Assembly: GCF_000718305.1 (NCBI RefSeq)
Contig: NZ_JOFQ01000007.1
Location: forward strand, 372,001 to 436,000
Origin: Streptomyces niger
GTDB taxonomy: Bacteria > Actinomycetota > Actinomycetes > Streptomycetales > Streptomycetaceae
Length of the DNA stretch: 64,000 bases
Reading direction: 5' to 3'
This document shows, in pieces, positions 26,866-37,314 of this stretch. Position 1 is the stretch's first letter. Each line of letters begins with the position of its first letter. The position numbers were made by a program, and so were the translations under genes. The notes below the pieces were generated by a model that saw only the letters and a list, made by a program, of their open reading frames with translations, was not told the origin of the DNA and ran no database searches.

Positions 26866-29093
26866 GCGAACCGAGGGACCCCAGGGACCCGGAGAACCGG
26901 CGGGAGCAGCGCGCCCGCCGGGGCCCCGCGCGGCCCGCCGGCGCCGCACCGCGCCGGGTCCCGCGCCCCGCGTCGGGCGGCGCGTCGGGCCGTGGCGCGG
27001 CCGGCCGGGGAGGCGGTCGCTCCGCCGTCGGCGGTGCGGCCGGTGACGGCCGCGGCGTCCCCCGCCCGGCGGACCGGCGCCCGTCCGCCGCAAAGCGCCC
27101 CTCGGACGCCCGACGCGAGCCGAAGCGTGCCCCGTCCGCCGGTCGGTCCGCCGACGGCCGCCCGGCCGCGCAGAAGCGCGCCGCCGCGCAGCAGCGCCCC
27201 GCCGCCAAGAAGCGCGCCGCGGCGCCGCGACCGCCCCGCCCCCGTGGCGCGGCGCCGGCCGCCATCCGGCTCGGCAGCCCCCGCCCGCGGCTCCGCCTGG
27301 TGGCCGTGGCGCTGACGCTGGTCATGCTGGTCTTCGCGGTGCGGCTCTTCCAGGTGCAGGCGGTGAACGCCGACACGTATGCGGCCAAGGCCAACGTCAA
27401 CCGGTACGTACCGGTCACGCTCGCCGCCGAGCGGGGCGCGATCACCGACCGGGACGGCGTGGACCTGGCCACCAGCGTGGACGCGTACGACATCACCGCC
27501 GACCCCAGCCTGCTGGCGCCCGGCAAGATCAAGATCGATGACGCGCCCCGGAAGGCGGCCGCGCTGCTCGCGCCGATCCTCGGCGAGCCGCAGAAGGAAC
27601 TGGCCGAAAAGCTCTCCAAGTCCCACTCCCGCTACGTCCTCCTCGCGCGCCGCCGGAGCCCCCAGGTCTGGAAGCAGATCAAGGACCTGCGGACCGCGCT
27701 GGACGCCAAGGCGCAGGCCGCGCCCAAGAGCGACCCGCGCCCCAACGTCCTGCTCGGGATCTTCGCCGACGCGCACAGCAAGCGGGTCTACCCGAACAAG
27801 GAGCTGGCCTCCGGAGTGCTCGGCTTCATGAACTCCGACGGCAAGGGCGCGGGCGGCCTGGAGGCGATGCTGGACAAGAAGCTGGCGGGCAAGGACGGCA
27901 AGCTCGTGTACGCCCAGTCGGGCGGCCGGCGGGTGCCCACCGCCGACACCCAGGAGCACCCCGCGGTGCCCGGTACGGACGTCGAACTGACCCTGAACCG
28001 GGACATCCAGTGGGCCGCGCAGCAGGCCATCACCCAGCAGGTCGAGAAGTCCGAGGCGGACCGCGGCTACGTCGTCGTCCAGGACACCAGGACCGGCGAG
28101 ATCCTGGCGCTGGCGAACGCCCCCGCCTTCGACCCGAACGACATCTCCCGCTCCGACGCCGACGCGCTCGGCAACGCCGCCCTGAGCGATGCTTTCGAGC
28201 CAGGTTCGACCAGCAAGCTGATGTCGCTGGCGGCGGTGCTGGAGGAGGGCGCCGCGACCCCGTCCACGCACGTCACGGTCCCGAACCGGCTGCACCGCGG
28301 CGACCGGCTCTTCGCCGACGACATCGACCACCCGACCTGGCACCTCACGCTCAACGGAGTGCTCGCCAAGTCCAGCAACATCGGCACGATCCTGTCCGTC
28401 GCACAGCTGGGCAAGACCCAGCGCGAGGCGAACCAGGTGCTCTACTCGTACCTGCACAAGTTCGGCATCGGGCAGCCGACCGGGCTGGGCTTCCCCGGTG
28501 AGACCGCGGGCATCCTTGCCGAGCCGCAGGACTGGAGCACCTCGCAGCAGTACACGATCCCCTTCGGGCAGGGGCTCTCGCTCAACGCCGTGCAGGCCGC
28601 CTCCGTGTACTCCACGATCGCCAACGGCGGCGAACGGATCGCGCCCACGCTCGTCCGCGGCACGAAGGGCCCCGACGGGCGGTACGTCGCCGCGCCCAAG
28701 CCGAAGAAGACCCGCGTGGTGAGCCCGAAGACCGCGAAGACGCTCGCCCGGATGCTCGAATCGGTGGTCGACGACGAGGAGGGCACCGGCTCCGCCGCGA
28801 AGATCCCCGGCTACCGGGTCGGCGGCAAGACCGGCACCTCCAACCGGGTGGATCCGAAGACCGGCCGGTACCACGGCTACACGGCCTCCTTCGCCGGCTT
28901 CGCGCCCGCCGACAAGCCCCGCATCACCGTCTATTGCGCCGTACAGAATCCGACCAAGGGCAGCTACTTCGGCGGCCAGGTCTGCGGCCCGATCTACAAG
29001 CGGGTCATGCAGTTCGCGCTGAAGACGCTCCAGGTGCCGCCGACCGGTGCCGAGGCGCCGCGGCTGCCGGTCGCCTTCGAGCCGGGCGAATGA
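26862..29093 (+). CDS. ftsI: Septal peptidoglycan transpeptidase FtsI (PBP3)
   Basis: The 743-residue class B penicillin-binding protein has a basic, Arg/Ala/Pro-rich cytoplasmic leader of about 140 residues, one membrane helix (LRLVAVALTLVMLVFAVRLF), a PBP dimerisation domain and the transpeptidase. The active-site motifs are EPGSTSKLMSL (Ser near 446), AKSSNIG (near 503) and GGKTGTS (near 655). It cross-links septal murein with FtsW. The leader is longer than in most relatives and of low complexity. GTG start after GAGGGGGAG. Confidence 0.94.
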   Translation: MSEPRDPRDPENRREQRARRGPARPAGAAPRRVPRPASGGASGRGAAGRGGGRSAVGGAAGDGRGVPRPADRRPSAAKRPSDARREPKRAPSAGRSADGRPAAQKRAAAQQRPAAKKRAAAPRPPRPRGAAPAAIRLGSPRPRLRLVAVALTLVMLVFAVRLFQVQAVNADTYAAKANVNRYVPVTLAAERGAITDRDGVDLATSVDAYDITADPSLLAPGKIKIDDAPRKAAALLAPILGEPQKELAEKLSKSHSRYVLLARRRSPQVWKQIKDLRTALDAKAQAAPKSDPRPNVLLGIFADAHSKRVYPNKELASGVLGFMNSDGKGAGGLEAMLDKKLAGKDGKLVYAQSGGRRVPTADTQEHPAVPGTDVELTLNRDIQWAAQQAITQQVEKSEADRGYVVVQDTRTGEILALANAPAFDPNDISRSDADALGNAALSDAFEPGSTSKLMSLAAVLEEGAATPSTHVTVPNRLHRGDRLFADDIDHPTWHLTLNGVLAKSSNIGTILSVAQLGKTQREANQVLYSYLHKFGIGQPTGLGFPGETAGILAEPQDWSTSQQYTIPFGQGLSLNAVQAASVYSTIANGGERIAPTLVRGTKGPDGRYVAAPKPKKTRVVSPKTAKTLARMLESVVDDEEGTGSAAKIPGYRVGGKTGTSNRVDPKTGRYHGYTASFAGFAPADKPRITVYCAVQNPTKGSYFGGQVCGPIYKRVMQFALKTLQVPPTGAEAPRLPVAFEPGE

Positions 29094-29104
29094 GGTGAGG
29101 CGTG

Positions 29105-30802
29105 ATGACCATCACTCCGGACGCGGGGAACCGCCCACGACCGCGTCCCTCACTTCGCCCGGAGGCCCATGGGCCCGGTACGCTCACCGCCGTGTCACAT
29201 GCTGATCAGTCCCCCAATGCCCAGCAGGACGGCCCCGGCAAACACCCCGGCCCGCCCCGCCCCGAGCACGTCCGCCCGATCCCCCTGGCGGACCTGGCGC
29301 ACCAGCTGGGCACGGCCGCGCCGACGGCGGAGGCCGCGGTCACCGGCATCACGCACGATTCCCGCGCGGTACGCCCCGGTGACATCTACGCCGCACTGCC
29401 CGGCGCCCGCTACCACGGCGCCGACTTCGCCGCGCAGGCCGTCGAGCTGGGCGCCGCCGCGATCCTGACCGACCCCGCCGGTACCGAGCGGGCCGCCGCG
29501 ACGGGCCTGCCGGTCCTCACGGTCGACAACCCGCGGGCCCGGATGGGCGCGCTGGCGGTGTCGATCTACGGCGACCCGGGCGCCGAGCTGCTGCAGATCG
29601 GCATCACGGGCACCTCGGGCAAGACCACCACCGCGTACCTGATCGACGGCGGACTGCGGGCCGCGGCCGAGAAGTCGGGCGGCGGCCTGACCGGGCTGAT
29701 CGGCACGGTCGAGTCGCGCATCGGCGACGAGCGGCTGAAGTCCGAGCGGACCACGCCCGAAGCCACCGACCTGCAGGCGCTCTTCGCGGTGATGCGCGAG
29801 CGCGGCGTCCGGTCGGTCGCCATGGAGGTCTCCAGCCACGCCCTCGTGCTCGGCCGGGTCGACGGCTGCGTGTTCGACGTGGCGGTCTTCAACAACCTCA
29901 GCCCGGAACACATGGAGTTCCACACGGGCATGGAGGACTACTTCCAGGCCAAGGCGCAGCTGTTCACCAAGGCCCGCTCCCGGCTGGGCGTGGTGAACTT
30001 CGACGACGAGTACGGCCGCCGGCTCATCGAGGGCGAGTCCGAGGTGCCGGTCACCTCGTTCTCCGCCGAGGGCCACCCGGACGCCCACTGGCGCGCCGCC
30101 GACGTCGAGGTCGGCGCGCTGGGCTCGACGTTCACCGTGCACGGCCCGGACGGCGTGACCGTGCAGGCCGCGTCCCCGATCGCCGGACCGTTCAACGTCG
30201 CCAACTCGCTGGCCGCCATCGTGGCGCTCGTGGTGGCCGGCGTGGACCCGCAGACCGCCGCCGACGGCGTGGCCGCCGTGCCGGGCGTGCCCGGCCGCCT
30301 GGAGCGGGTGGACGCGGGCCAGGACTACCTCGCCGTGGTCGACTACGCGCACAAGACGGACGCTGTCGAATCGGTCCTGCGCGCGCTGCGCAAGGTCACC
30401 GAGGGCAAGATCCACGCGGTGCTCGGCTGCGGCGGCGACCGCGACCGCACCAAGCGCATGCCGATGGGTGCCGCGGTCGCCCGACTCGCCGACACCGCCG
30501 TGCTCACCAGCGACAACCCACGCGGTGAGGACCCCCTCGCGATCCTCGCCACCATGCTCGCGGGCGCCGCCGACGTGCCGTCCCACGAGCGCGGCACGGT
30601 ACTGGTCGAGGAGGACCGGGCCGCCGCCATCGCCGCCGCGGTCGCCCGTGCGAAGCCCGGCGACACCGTCATCGTCGCCGGCAAGGGCCACGAGCAGGGC
30701 CAGGACATCGCCGGGGTGGTACGCACCTTCGACGACCGCCAGGTACTGCGTGAGGCCATCGAGAGCTCACTGAAGTCGCTCCACCACGATCACCAGGGAT
30801 GA
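29105..30802 (+). CDS. murE: UDP-MurNAc-tripeptide synthetase MurE
   Basis: The 565-residue Mur ligase adds diaminopimelate to UDP-MurNAc-Ala-Glu. ATP binding is seen in GITGTSGKTTTAYLI, the catalytic region in AMEVSSHALVLGRVDG with NNLSPEHMEFH, and the substrate-specific loop in LTSDNPRGEDP (DNPR, the diaminopimelate signature). About 55 extra N-terminal residues are Pro/Gly-rich. The start is 11 bases after ftsI; ATG at 29105 follows GAGGTGAGG, with GTG at 29102 as a neighbouring alternative. Confidence 0.95.
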   Translation: MTITPDAGNRPRPRPSLRPEAHGPGTLTAVSHADQSPNAQQDGPGKHPGPPRPEHVRPIPLADLAHQLGTAAPTAEAAVTGITHDSRAVRPGDIYAALPGARYHGADFAAQAVELGAAAILTDPAGTERAAATGLPVLTVDNPRARMGALAVSIYGDPGAELLQIGITGTSGKTTTAYLIDGGLRAAAEKSGGGLTGLIGTVESRIGDERLKSERTTPEATDLQALFAVMRERGVRSVAMEVSSHALVLGRVDGCVFDVAVFNNLSPEHMEFHTGMEDYFQAKAQLFTKARSRLGVVNFDDEYGRRLIEGESEVPVTSFSAEGHPDAHWRAADVEVGALGSTFTVHGPDGVTVQAASPIAGPFNVANSLAAIVALVVAGVDPQTAADGVAAVPGVPGRLERVDAGQDYLAVVDYAHKTDAVESVLRALRKVTEGKIHAVLGCGGDRDRTKRMPMGAAVARLADTAVLTSDNPRGEDPLAILATMLAGAADVPSHERGTVLVEEDRAAAIAAAVARAKPGDTVIVAGKGHEQGQDIAGVVRTFDDRQVLREAIESSLKSLHHDHQG

Positions 30803-30811
30803 CACACCGCC

Positions 30812-30868
30812 ATGCGCGCACAACCCCCATCTCGGCATCTCCTGTCCCCGGCCGGAGGTGACCTGTGA
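30812..30868 (+). CDS. Possible 18-codon coupling ORF between murE and murF
   Basis: An ATG at 30812, nine bases after the murE stop, starts an 18-codon frame. Its TGA overlaps the murF GTG (30865-30868). It carries the excellent murF ribosome site GGAGGTGA. Not known to be translated. Confidence 0.25.
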   Translation: MRAQPPSRHLLSPAGGDL

Positions 30869-32286
30869 TCTCCCTGTCCCTCGCCGAGGTCGCCGACATC
30901 GTCGGCGGGCGGCCGCACGACATACCGGATGACTCGGTCGTGGTCACCGGGCCCGCCGTGCTCGACTCGCGGGCGGTGACCAACGGCGCGTTGTTCGCCG
31001 CGTTCGCGGGCGAGCGGGTCGACGGACACGACTACGCGGCCCAGGCCGTGGCATCCGGCGCGGCGGTCGTACTGGCCGCCCGCCCCGTCGGCGTGCCCGC
31101 GATCGTCGTCGACGACGTCGTGGCGGCGCTCGGCGCGCTGGCCCGCGAGGTCGTCCGGCGGCTGGGCGTGGACGTCGTCGCCCTCACCGGCTCCGCGGGC
31201 AAGACCAGCACCAAGGACCTCATCGCACAGCTGCTGCAGCGCAGCGGCCCGACGGTGTGGCCCGAGGGCAACCTCAACAACGAGATCGGTCTGCCGCTGA
31301 CCGCGCTGCGGGCCGAGCCGGGCACCCGGCACCTCGTCCTGGAGATGGGTGCCCGCGGCGTCGGCCACATCCGCTACCTCACCGAACTGACCCCGCCGCG
31401 CATCGGGCTGGTCCTGAACGTGGGCAGCGCGCACATCGGCGAGTTCGGCGGCCGCGAGAAGATCGCGGAAGCCAAGGGCGAGCTGGTCGAGTCGCTGCCC
31501 GACGCGAGTGAGGGCGGCATCGCGATCCTCAACGCCGACGACTCGTACGTCCGTGCGATGGAGTCGCGCACCAAGGCCCGCGTGGTCTTCTTCGGCGAGT
31601 CCCCCGAAGCCGACATCCGTGCCGAGAACGTCCGGCTCACCGAGGACGGTCGCCCCGCCTTCACGCTTCACACACCCTCCGGGTGCAGCGACGTGACCCT
31701 GCGGCTGTACGGTGAGCACCACGTGTCGAACGCGCTCGCCGCGGCCGCCGTCGCCCATGAGTCGGGCATGCCCGCAGACGAGATCGCGTCCGCGCTCTCC
31801 GAGGCAGGCACGCTCTCCCGCTGGCGCATGGAGGTCACCGAGCGCGCGGACGGCGTGACGGTCGTCAACGACGCCTACAACGCGAATCCCGAGTCCATGC
31901 GGGCTGCGCTGCGCGCACTCGCGTCGATGGGCAAGGGGCGGCGTACGTGGGCGGTGCTCGGTCAGATGGCCGAGCTCGGCGAGGACGCACTCGCCGAGCA
32001 CGACGCGGTCGGGCGGCTCGCCGTCCGGCTCAACGTCAGCAAGCTCGTGGCAGTAGGGGGGCGGGAAGCCGCCTGGCTGCAAATGGGCGCTTATAACGAG
32101 GGTTCGTGGGGTGAGGAGTCGGTGCACGTGTCCGACGCACGGGCGGCGGTCGACCTGCTGCGCAGTGAGCTGCAGCCGGGAGACGTGGTGCTGGTGAAGG
32201 CGTCCAGGTCGGAGGGGCTGGAGCGGGTCGCGTCCGCATTGCTGGACGAGGGCAACGCCGCTGAGGGCGGGGCCGTCGCCCGATGA
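30865..32286 (+). CDS. murF: UDP-MurNAc-tripeptide:D-Ala-D-Ala ligase MurF
   Basis: The 473-residue ligase completes the cytoplasmic pentapeptide precursor. Motifs are [19 protein letters not shown] (ATP loop), [22 protein letters not shown] and the C-terminal [20 protein letters not shown] start with GGAGGTGA seven bases upstream. Its stop overlaps mraY in ATGA. Confidence 0.95.
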   Translation: MISLSLAEVADIVGGRPHDIPDDSVVVTGPAVLDSRAVTNGALFAAFAGERVDGHDYAAQAVASGAAVVLAARPVGVPAIVVDDVVAALGALAREVVRRLGVDVVALTGSAGKTSTKDLIAQLLQRSGPTVWPEGNLNNEIGLPLTALRAEPGTRHLVLEMGARGVGHIRYLTELTPPRIGLVLNVGSAHIGEFGGREKIAEAKGELVESLPDASEGGIAILNADDSYVRAMESRTKARVVFFGESPEADIRAENVRLTEDGRPAFTLHTPSGCSDVTLRLYGEHHVSNALAAAAVAHESGMPADEIASALSEAGTLSRWRMEVTERADGVTVVNDAYNANPESMRAALRALASMGKGRRTWAVLGQMAELGEDALAEHDAVGRLAVRLNVSKLVAVGGREAAWLQMGAYNEGSWGEESVHVSDARAAVDLLRSELQPGDVVLVKASRSEGLERVASALLDEGNAAEGGAVAR

Positions 32287-33356
32287 ACACGATGAAGCAG
32301 ATCCTCTTCTCCGGAATGATCGGGCTCTTCCTGACCCTGATCGGCACCCCGCTGCTGATCAAGCTGCTGGCCCGCAAGGGCTACGGGCAGTTCATCCGCG
32401 ACGACGGACCGCGGGACCACCACAGCAAGCGCGGTACGCCCACCATGGGTGGCATCGCCTTCATCCTGGCCACGATCATCGCGTACGCGCTGACCAAGGT
32501 GATCACGAGCAGCGACCCCACCTTCTCCGGTGTGCTGGTGCTGTTCCTGATGGCCGGCATGGGCCTGGTGGGCTTCCTCGACGACTACATCAAGATCGTC
32601 AAGCAGCGTTCGCTGGGCCTGCGGGCCAAGGCCAAGATGGCGGGCCAGTTGATCGTCGGCATCGCCTTCGCCGTGCTCTCCCTGCAGTTCGCGGATCTGC
32701 GCGGGCAGACGCCGGCCTCGGACCGGCTCTCCTTCACGCAGGACTTCGGCTGGCAGATCGGCCCCGTGATCTTCGTGATCTGGGCGCTGTTCATGATCCT
32801 GGCGATGTCCAACGGCGTGAACCTCACCGACGGCCTCGACGGCCTGGCCACCGGCGCCTCGGTGATGGTCTTCGGCGCGTACACGTTCATCGGCATCTGG
32901 CAGTACCAGGAGTCCTGCGCCAACCAGATCACCGCAGGCCCCGGCTGCTACGAGGTGCGCGACCCGCTCGACCTCGCGGTCGTCGCCTCCGCCCTGATGG
33001 GTGCCTGCTTCGGCTTCCTGTGGTGGAACACCTCGCCCGCGAAGATCTTCATGGGTGACACCGGCTCGCTCGCCCTCGGCGGCGCGCTCGCCGGCCTGGC
33101 GATCTGCTCCCGCACGGAGCTGCTCCTCGCCATCCTCGGCGGCCTCTTCGTCCTGATCACCATGTCGGTGGTCATCCAGGTCGGCTCCTTCCGGCTCACC
33201 GGCAAGCGGGTCTTCCGGATGGCGCCACTGCAGCACCACTTCGAACTGAAGGGGTGGTCCGAAGTCCTTGTCGTGGTCCGGTTCTGGATCATCCAGGGCA
33301 TGTGCGTGATCGTCGGCCTCGGCATCTTCTACGGCGGCTGGCAGGCGGCGAAGTGA
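32283..33356 (+). CDS. mraY: Phospho-MurNAc-pentapeptide translocase MraY
   Basis: This ten-helix membrane enzyme of 357 residues transfers phospho-MurNAc-pentapeptide to undecaprenyl phosphate, forming lipid I. Catalytic motifs are [16 protein letters not shown] (DDxxK), [25 protein letters not shown] and the cytoplasmic [10 protein letters not shown]. It overlaps both neighbours by four bases. Confidence 0.96.
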   Translation: MNTMKQILFSGMIGLFLTLIGTPLLIKLLARKGYGQFIRDDGPRDHHSKRGTPTMGGIAFILATIIAYALTKVITSSDPTFSGVLVLFLMAGMGLVGFLDDYIKIVKQRSLGLRAKAKMAGQLIVGIAFAVLSLQFADLRGQTPASDRLSFTQDFGWQIGPVIFVIWALFMILAMSNGVNLTDGLDGLATGASVMVFGAYTFIGIWQYQESCANQITAGPGCYEVRDPLDLAVVASALMGACFGFLWWNTSPAKIFMGDTGSLALGGALAGLAICSRTELLLAILGGLFVLITMSVVIQVGSFRLTGKRVFRMAPLQHHFELKGWSEVLVVVRFWIIQGMCVIVGLGIFYGGWQAAK

Positions 33357-34780
33357 GCACGGACGAGTTCGCCGGACAGCGGATCACCGTCGCCGGCCTG
33401 GGCGTGAGCGGCATCAGTGCCGCGCGCGCCCTGGCCGGGCTCGGCGCGACCGTCACCGTCGTGGACGGCGGCGACGGCGAGAAGCAGCGGGCGACGGCGG
33501 AGGAGCTGGCGCAGGCCGGCATCGAGGTCCGCCTCGGCGATGGCGAGACGCTCCCCGAGGGCACCGACCTCGTCGTCACCTCGCCCGGCTGGAAGCCCAC
33601 CAGCCCCCTCTTCGCGGCCGCCGCGGAAGCGGGCGTGGACGTCATCGGGGACGTGGAGGTCGCCTGGCGGCTCCGTGCATCCCGGTCGGGAAAACCAGCC
33701 GCCCCCTGGCTCGCCATCACCGGCACCAACGGCAAGACGACCACCACGCAGATGCTGGCGTCGATCCTGGCCGCCGAGGGGCTGCGCACCGCGGCCGTCG
33801 GCAACATCGGGACGCCCATCATCGACGTGGTGCTGGAGGGCGAGTACGACGTGCTCGCCGTCGAGCTCTCCAGCTACCAGCTGCACTGGGCGCCCTCGCT
33901 GCGTGCCCACTCCGCCGCGGTGCTGAACCTCGCCCCCGACCACCTCGACTGGCACGGCTCCATGGAGGCGTACGCCGCCGACAAGGGCCGGATCTACGAG
34001 GGCAACACCGTCGCCTGCGTCTACAACGTCGCCGACAAGGCCACCGAGGACCTGGTCCGCGAGGCCGACGTCGAGGAGGGCTGCCGCGCGATCGGCTTCA
34101 CCCTCGGCACCCCGGGCCCCGGCCAGGTGGGCGTCGTGGACGACATCCTGGTGGACCGCGCGTTCGTCGAGAACCGGCAGAAGCAGGCCCAGGAGCTGGC
34201 GCAGATCTCGGACGTCAACCCGCCTGCCCCGCACAACATCGCCAACGCGCTCGCCGCCGCCGCGCTCGCACGCGCGTTCGGTGTCCGGCCCGCCTCCGTA
34301 CGCGAGGGCCTGCGCAACTTCCACCCCGACGCGCACCGCATCCAGCACGTCGCGGACGTCGACGGCGTCGCCTACGTGGACGACTCCAAGGCCACCAACA
34401 CCCACGCCACCGAGGCGTCGTTGGCCGCCTACGAGCACATCGTCTGGATCGCCGGCGGGCTCGCCAAGGGCGCGACCTTCGACGAGCTGGTGCAGAAGTC
34501 GGCGGAGCGGCTGCGCGGCGCCGTCCTCATCGGCCGGGACCGTGCGCTGATCCGCGAAGCGCTGGCGCGACACGCCCCGGATGTGCCGGTCGTCGACCTC
34601 GACCGGACCGACACTGGGGCGATGTCCGAGGCGGTACGGGAAGCCCAGCGGCTGGCCCGACCGGGCGATACGGTCCTGCTGGCACCGGCCTGCGCCTCGA
34701 TGGACATGTACCTGAACTACAACAAGCGGGGCGACGCCTTCGCCGAAGCGGTCCGCGGGCTGGCCGCGCAGGACCAGTAG
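33353..34780 (+). CDS. murD: UDP-MurNAc-L-Ala:D-Glu ligase MurD
   Basis: The 475-residue ligase adds D-glutamate. The N-terminal UMP-binding Rossmann fold has [19 protein letters not shown]; the ATP loop is [25 protein letters not shown] and DHLDWHGS are in the centre; [15 protein letters not shown] marks the C-terminal domain. GTG overlaps the mraY stop. A longer in-frame start at 33254 is ruled out because it lies inside mraY. Confidence 0.95.
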   Translation: MSTDEFAGQRITVAGLGVSGISAARALAGLGATVTVVDGGDGEKQRATAEELAQAGIEVRLGDGETLPEGTDLVVTSPGWKPTSPLFAAAAEAGVDVIGDVEVAWRLRASRSGKPAAPWLAITGTNGKTTTTQMLASILAAEGLRTAAVGNIGTPIIDVVLEGEYDVLAVELSSYQLHWAPSLRAHSAAVLNLAPDHLDWHGSMEAYAADKGRIYEGNTVACVYNVADKATEDLVREADVEEGCRAIGFTLGTPGPGQVGVVDDILVDRAFVENRQKQAQELAQISDVNPPAPHNIANALAAAALARAFGVRPASVREGLRNFHPDAHRIQHVADVDGVAYVDDSKATNTHATEASLAAYEHIVWIAGGLAKGATFDELVQKSAERLRGAVLIGRDRALIREALARHAPDVPVVDLDRTDTGAMSEAVREAQRLARPGDTVLLAPACASMDMYLNYNKRGDAFAEAVRGLAAQDQ

Positions 34781-34784
34781 GGCC

Positions 34785-34847
34785 GTGCGTCCCCGCCCGC
34801 GTCGTGGACGCGCGGCGCAGCGCACACTGTGGAGGGGACGAGGATGA
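34785..34847 (+). CDS. Possible 20-codon coupling ORF between murD and ftsW
   Basis: A GTG at 34785, four bases after the murD stop, starts a 20-codon Arg-rich frame whose TGA overlaps the ftsW ATG (ATGA at 34844-34847). It contains the ftsW ribosome site GGAGGGGACGAGG. Same layout as before ftsI and murF. Confidence 0.25.
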   Translation: MRPRPRRGRAAQRTLWRGRG

Positions 34848-36136
34848 CGGCCCTACCGGGCAAGCCGAGGACCGTCGGTCCGGCCGGGCCGCGGGCCTTC
34901 TACACCCGCCTGAAGCGGGCCTGGGACCGGCCGCTGACGGCGTACTACATCGTCCTCGGCGGCAGCCTGCTGATCACGGTGCTCGGCCTGGTCATGGTCT
35001 ACTCCGCCTCGCAGATCAAGGCCCTGCAGTCCGGGCTGGCACCGTCGTACTTCTTCCGCAAGCAACTGCTGGCGGCGGTGCTCGGCGGCGGGCTGATGGT
35101 CCTCGCGACCAAGCTGCCCGTCCGCGCCCACCGGGCGCTGGCGTACCCGCTGATGGCCGGCTCGGTCTTCCTGATGTGCCTGGTCCAGGTGCCGGGGATA
35201 GGGGTCGCGGTCAACGGCAACCAGAACTGGATCTCGCTGGGCGGGCCCTTCCAGCTCCAGCCCAGCGAGTTCGGCAAGCTGGCCCTGGTCCTCTGGGGCG
35301 CCGACCTGCTCGCCCGCAAGCAGGAGCGGCGGCTGCTGGCCCAGTGGAAGCACCTGCTCGTACCGCTGATTCCGGCCGCGTTCCTGCTCCTCGGGCTCAT
35401 CATGCTCGGCGGCGACATGGGCACCGCGATCATTCTCACGGCGATCCTTTTCGGACTGCTGTGGCTCGCCGGGGCGCCCACCCGACTCTTCGTCGGGGTG
35501 CTGGCGGCGGCCGGCGCGATCGGGGCGCTGCTCATCAAGACGAGCGCCAACCGGATGTCCCGGCTCGCGTGCATCGGCGCGACCGACCCCGGCCCCGGCG
35601 ACCAGTGCTGGCAGGCCGTGCACGGGATATACGCTCTCGCGTCCGGCGGATTCTTCGGATCCGGCCTCGGCGCGAGTATGGAAAAATGGGGTGAACTCCC
35701 TGAACCGCACACCGACTTCATCTTCGCCATCACCGGGGAGGAACTGGGACTGGCGGGGACGCTGTCGGTGCTCGCCCTCTTCGCGGCTCTAGGCTATGCG
35801 GGTATCCGCGTGGCCGGACGCACGGAGGATCCCTTCGTACGGTACGCCGCGGGTGGCGTGACCACCTGGATCACGGCCCAGGCCGTGGTCAACATCGGTG
35901 CGGTGCTCGGCCTGCTGCCGATCGCCGGTGTCCCGCTCCCGCTGTTCTCCTACGGAGGCTCCGCCCTGCTGCCGACGATGTTCGCCGTCGGACTCCTGAT
36001 CGCCTTCGCGCGTGACGAGCCCGCGGCGCGGGCGGCGCTTGCCATGCGGCAGCCGGTATTCGCGAGAATGCCGGCTGGGGTGAGACGGAAGACGATGAGA
36101 CGGCGCGTCAAGAAGCGGCCGTCCGGAGAGCGGTGA
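34844..36136 (+). CDS. ftsW: Septal SEDS glycosyltransferase FtsW
   Basis: The 430-residue polytopic protein polymerises lipid II at the septum together with FtsI. SEDS motifs are NGNQNWISLGGPFQLQPSEF, GGDMGTA, HTDFIFAITGEELGL and PLPLFSYGGSAL. Ten membrane helices are expected. The C-terminal tail is strongly basic. ATG at 34844 is preferred over the in-frame GTG at 34830, which lies in the ribosome site. Confidence 0.94.
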   Translation: MTALPGKPRTVGPAGPRAFYTRLKRAWDRPLTAYYIVLGGSLLITVLGLVMVYSASQIKALQSGLAPSYFFRKQLLAAVLGGGLMVLATKLPVRAHRALAYPLMAGSVFLMCLVQVPGIGVAVNGNQNWISLGGPFQLQPSEFGKLALVLWGADLLARKQERRLLAQWKHLLVPLIPAAFLLLGLIMLGGDMGTAIILTAILFGLLWLAGAPTRLFVGVLAAAGAIGALLIKTSANRMSRLACIGATDPGPGDQCWQAVHGIYALASGGFFGSGLGASMEKWGELPEPHTDFIFAITGEELGLAGTLSVLALFAALGYAGIRVAGRTEDPFVRYAAGGVTTWITAQAVVNIGAVLGLLPIAGVPLPLFSYGGSALLPTMFAVGLLIAFARDEPAARAALAMRQPVFARMPAGVRRKTMRRRVKKRPSGER

Positions 36137-36142
36137 ATTTCG

Positions 36143-37234
36143 GTGCATGTCGTACTCGCCGGTGGGGGGACCGCCGGCCACATCGAGCCCGCGCTCGCCC
36201 TCGCGGATGCCCTGCGGAGGCAGGACCCGACCGTGGGGATCACGGCACTGGGCACGGAACGCGGACTTGAGACCCGGCTGGTACCGGAGCGCGGCTACGA
36301 ACTGGGGCTGATCCCGGCCGTTCCGCTGCCGCGCAAGCCCACCCCCGAGCTGATCACCGTCCCCGGGCGGCTGCGCGGCACCATCAAGGCCGCCGAGCAG
36401 ATCCTGGAGCGTACGAAGGCGGACTGCGTCGTCGGCTTCGGCGGCTACGTCGCGCTGCCCGGGTACCTGGCCGCCAAGCGGCTCGGCGTGCCGATCGTCG
36501 TGCACGAGGCGAACGCCCGCCCCGGCCTGGCCAACAAGATCGGGTCGCGGTACGCCAAGTTCGTCGCCGTCTCCACCCCGGACAGCAAGCTGCGCGAGGC
36601 CCGCTACGTGGGCATCCCGCTGCGCCGCACGATCGCGACCCTGGACCGGGCCGCGGTGCGTCCGGAGGCGCGCGCCGCCTTCGGCCTGGACCCGAACCTC
36701 CCGACGCTGCTGGTCTCCGGCGGCTCGCAGGGCGCCCGCCGGCTGAACGAGGTCATCCAGGCCGCGGTGCCCGCCTTCCAGCGCGCCGGCATCCAGGTGC
36801 TGCACGCGGTCGGCCCGAAGAACGAACTGCCGCAGGTCGACAACATGCCCGGGATGCCGCCGTACGTCCCGGTACCGTACGTGGACCGGATGGACCTCGC
36901 GTACGCCGCGGCCGACATGATGCTCTGCCGCGCGGGCGCGATGACGGTCGCCGAGCTGTCCGCCGTCGGGCTGCCCGCCGCGTACGTCCCGCTGCCCATC
37001 GGCAACGGCGAGCAGCGGCTGAACGCCCAGCCGGTGGTCAACGCCGGCGGCGGCCTGCTGGTCGACGACGCGCAGCTGTCCCCCGAGTGGGTGCAGGGCA
37101 ACGTCCTGCCGGTGCTGTCGGACCCGCACCGGCTGTACGAGATGTCCCGCGCGGCCGCCGAATTCGGCCGCAGAGACGCCGACGAACTGCTCGTCGGCAT
37201 GGTCTACGAAGCGATCGCCTCCCGCCGCGGCTGA
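36143..37234 (+). CDS. murG: Lipid II synthase MurG
   Basis: This GT-B glycosyltransferase of 363 residues adds GlcNAc from UDP-GlcNAc to lipid I. The glycine loops [17 protein letters not shown] and [14 protein letters not shown] bind phosphates; [24 protein letters not shown] and [13 protein letters not shown] complete the family pattern. The GTG is six bases after the ftsW stop. In many dcw clusters murC follows; here ftsQ does. Confidence 0.95.
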   Translation: MHVVLAGGGTAGHIEPALALADALRRQDPTVGITALGTERGLETRLVPERGYELGLIPAVPLPRKPTPELITVPGRLRGTIKAAEQILERTKADCVVGFGGYVALPGYLAAKRLGVPIVVHEANARPGLANKIGSRYAKFVAVSTPDSKLREARYVGIPLRRTIATLDRAAVRPEARAAFGLDPNLPTLLVSGGSQGARRLNEVIQAAVPAFQRAGIQVLHAVGPKNELPQVDNMPGMPPYVPVPYVDRMDLAYAAADMMLCRAGAMTVAELSAVGLPAAYVPLPIGNGEQRLNAQPVVNAGGGLLVDDAQLSPEWVQGNVLPVLSDPHRLYEMSRAAAEFGRRDADELLVGMVYEAIASRRG

Positions 37235-37314
37235 GGCGGCCGGAGGAGAACGGCGAGTGAGCCGAAGGGGCTCCGGCGCCCCGGAGGGGAGCCGAGCCAA
37301 GGAAAGGAGCGCGC

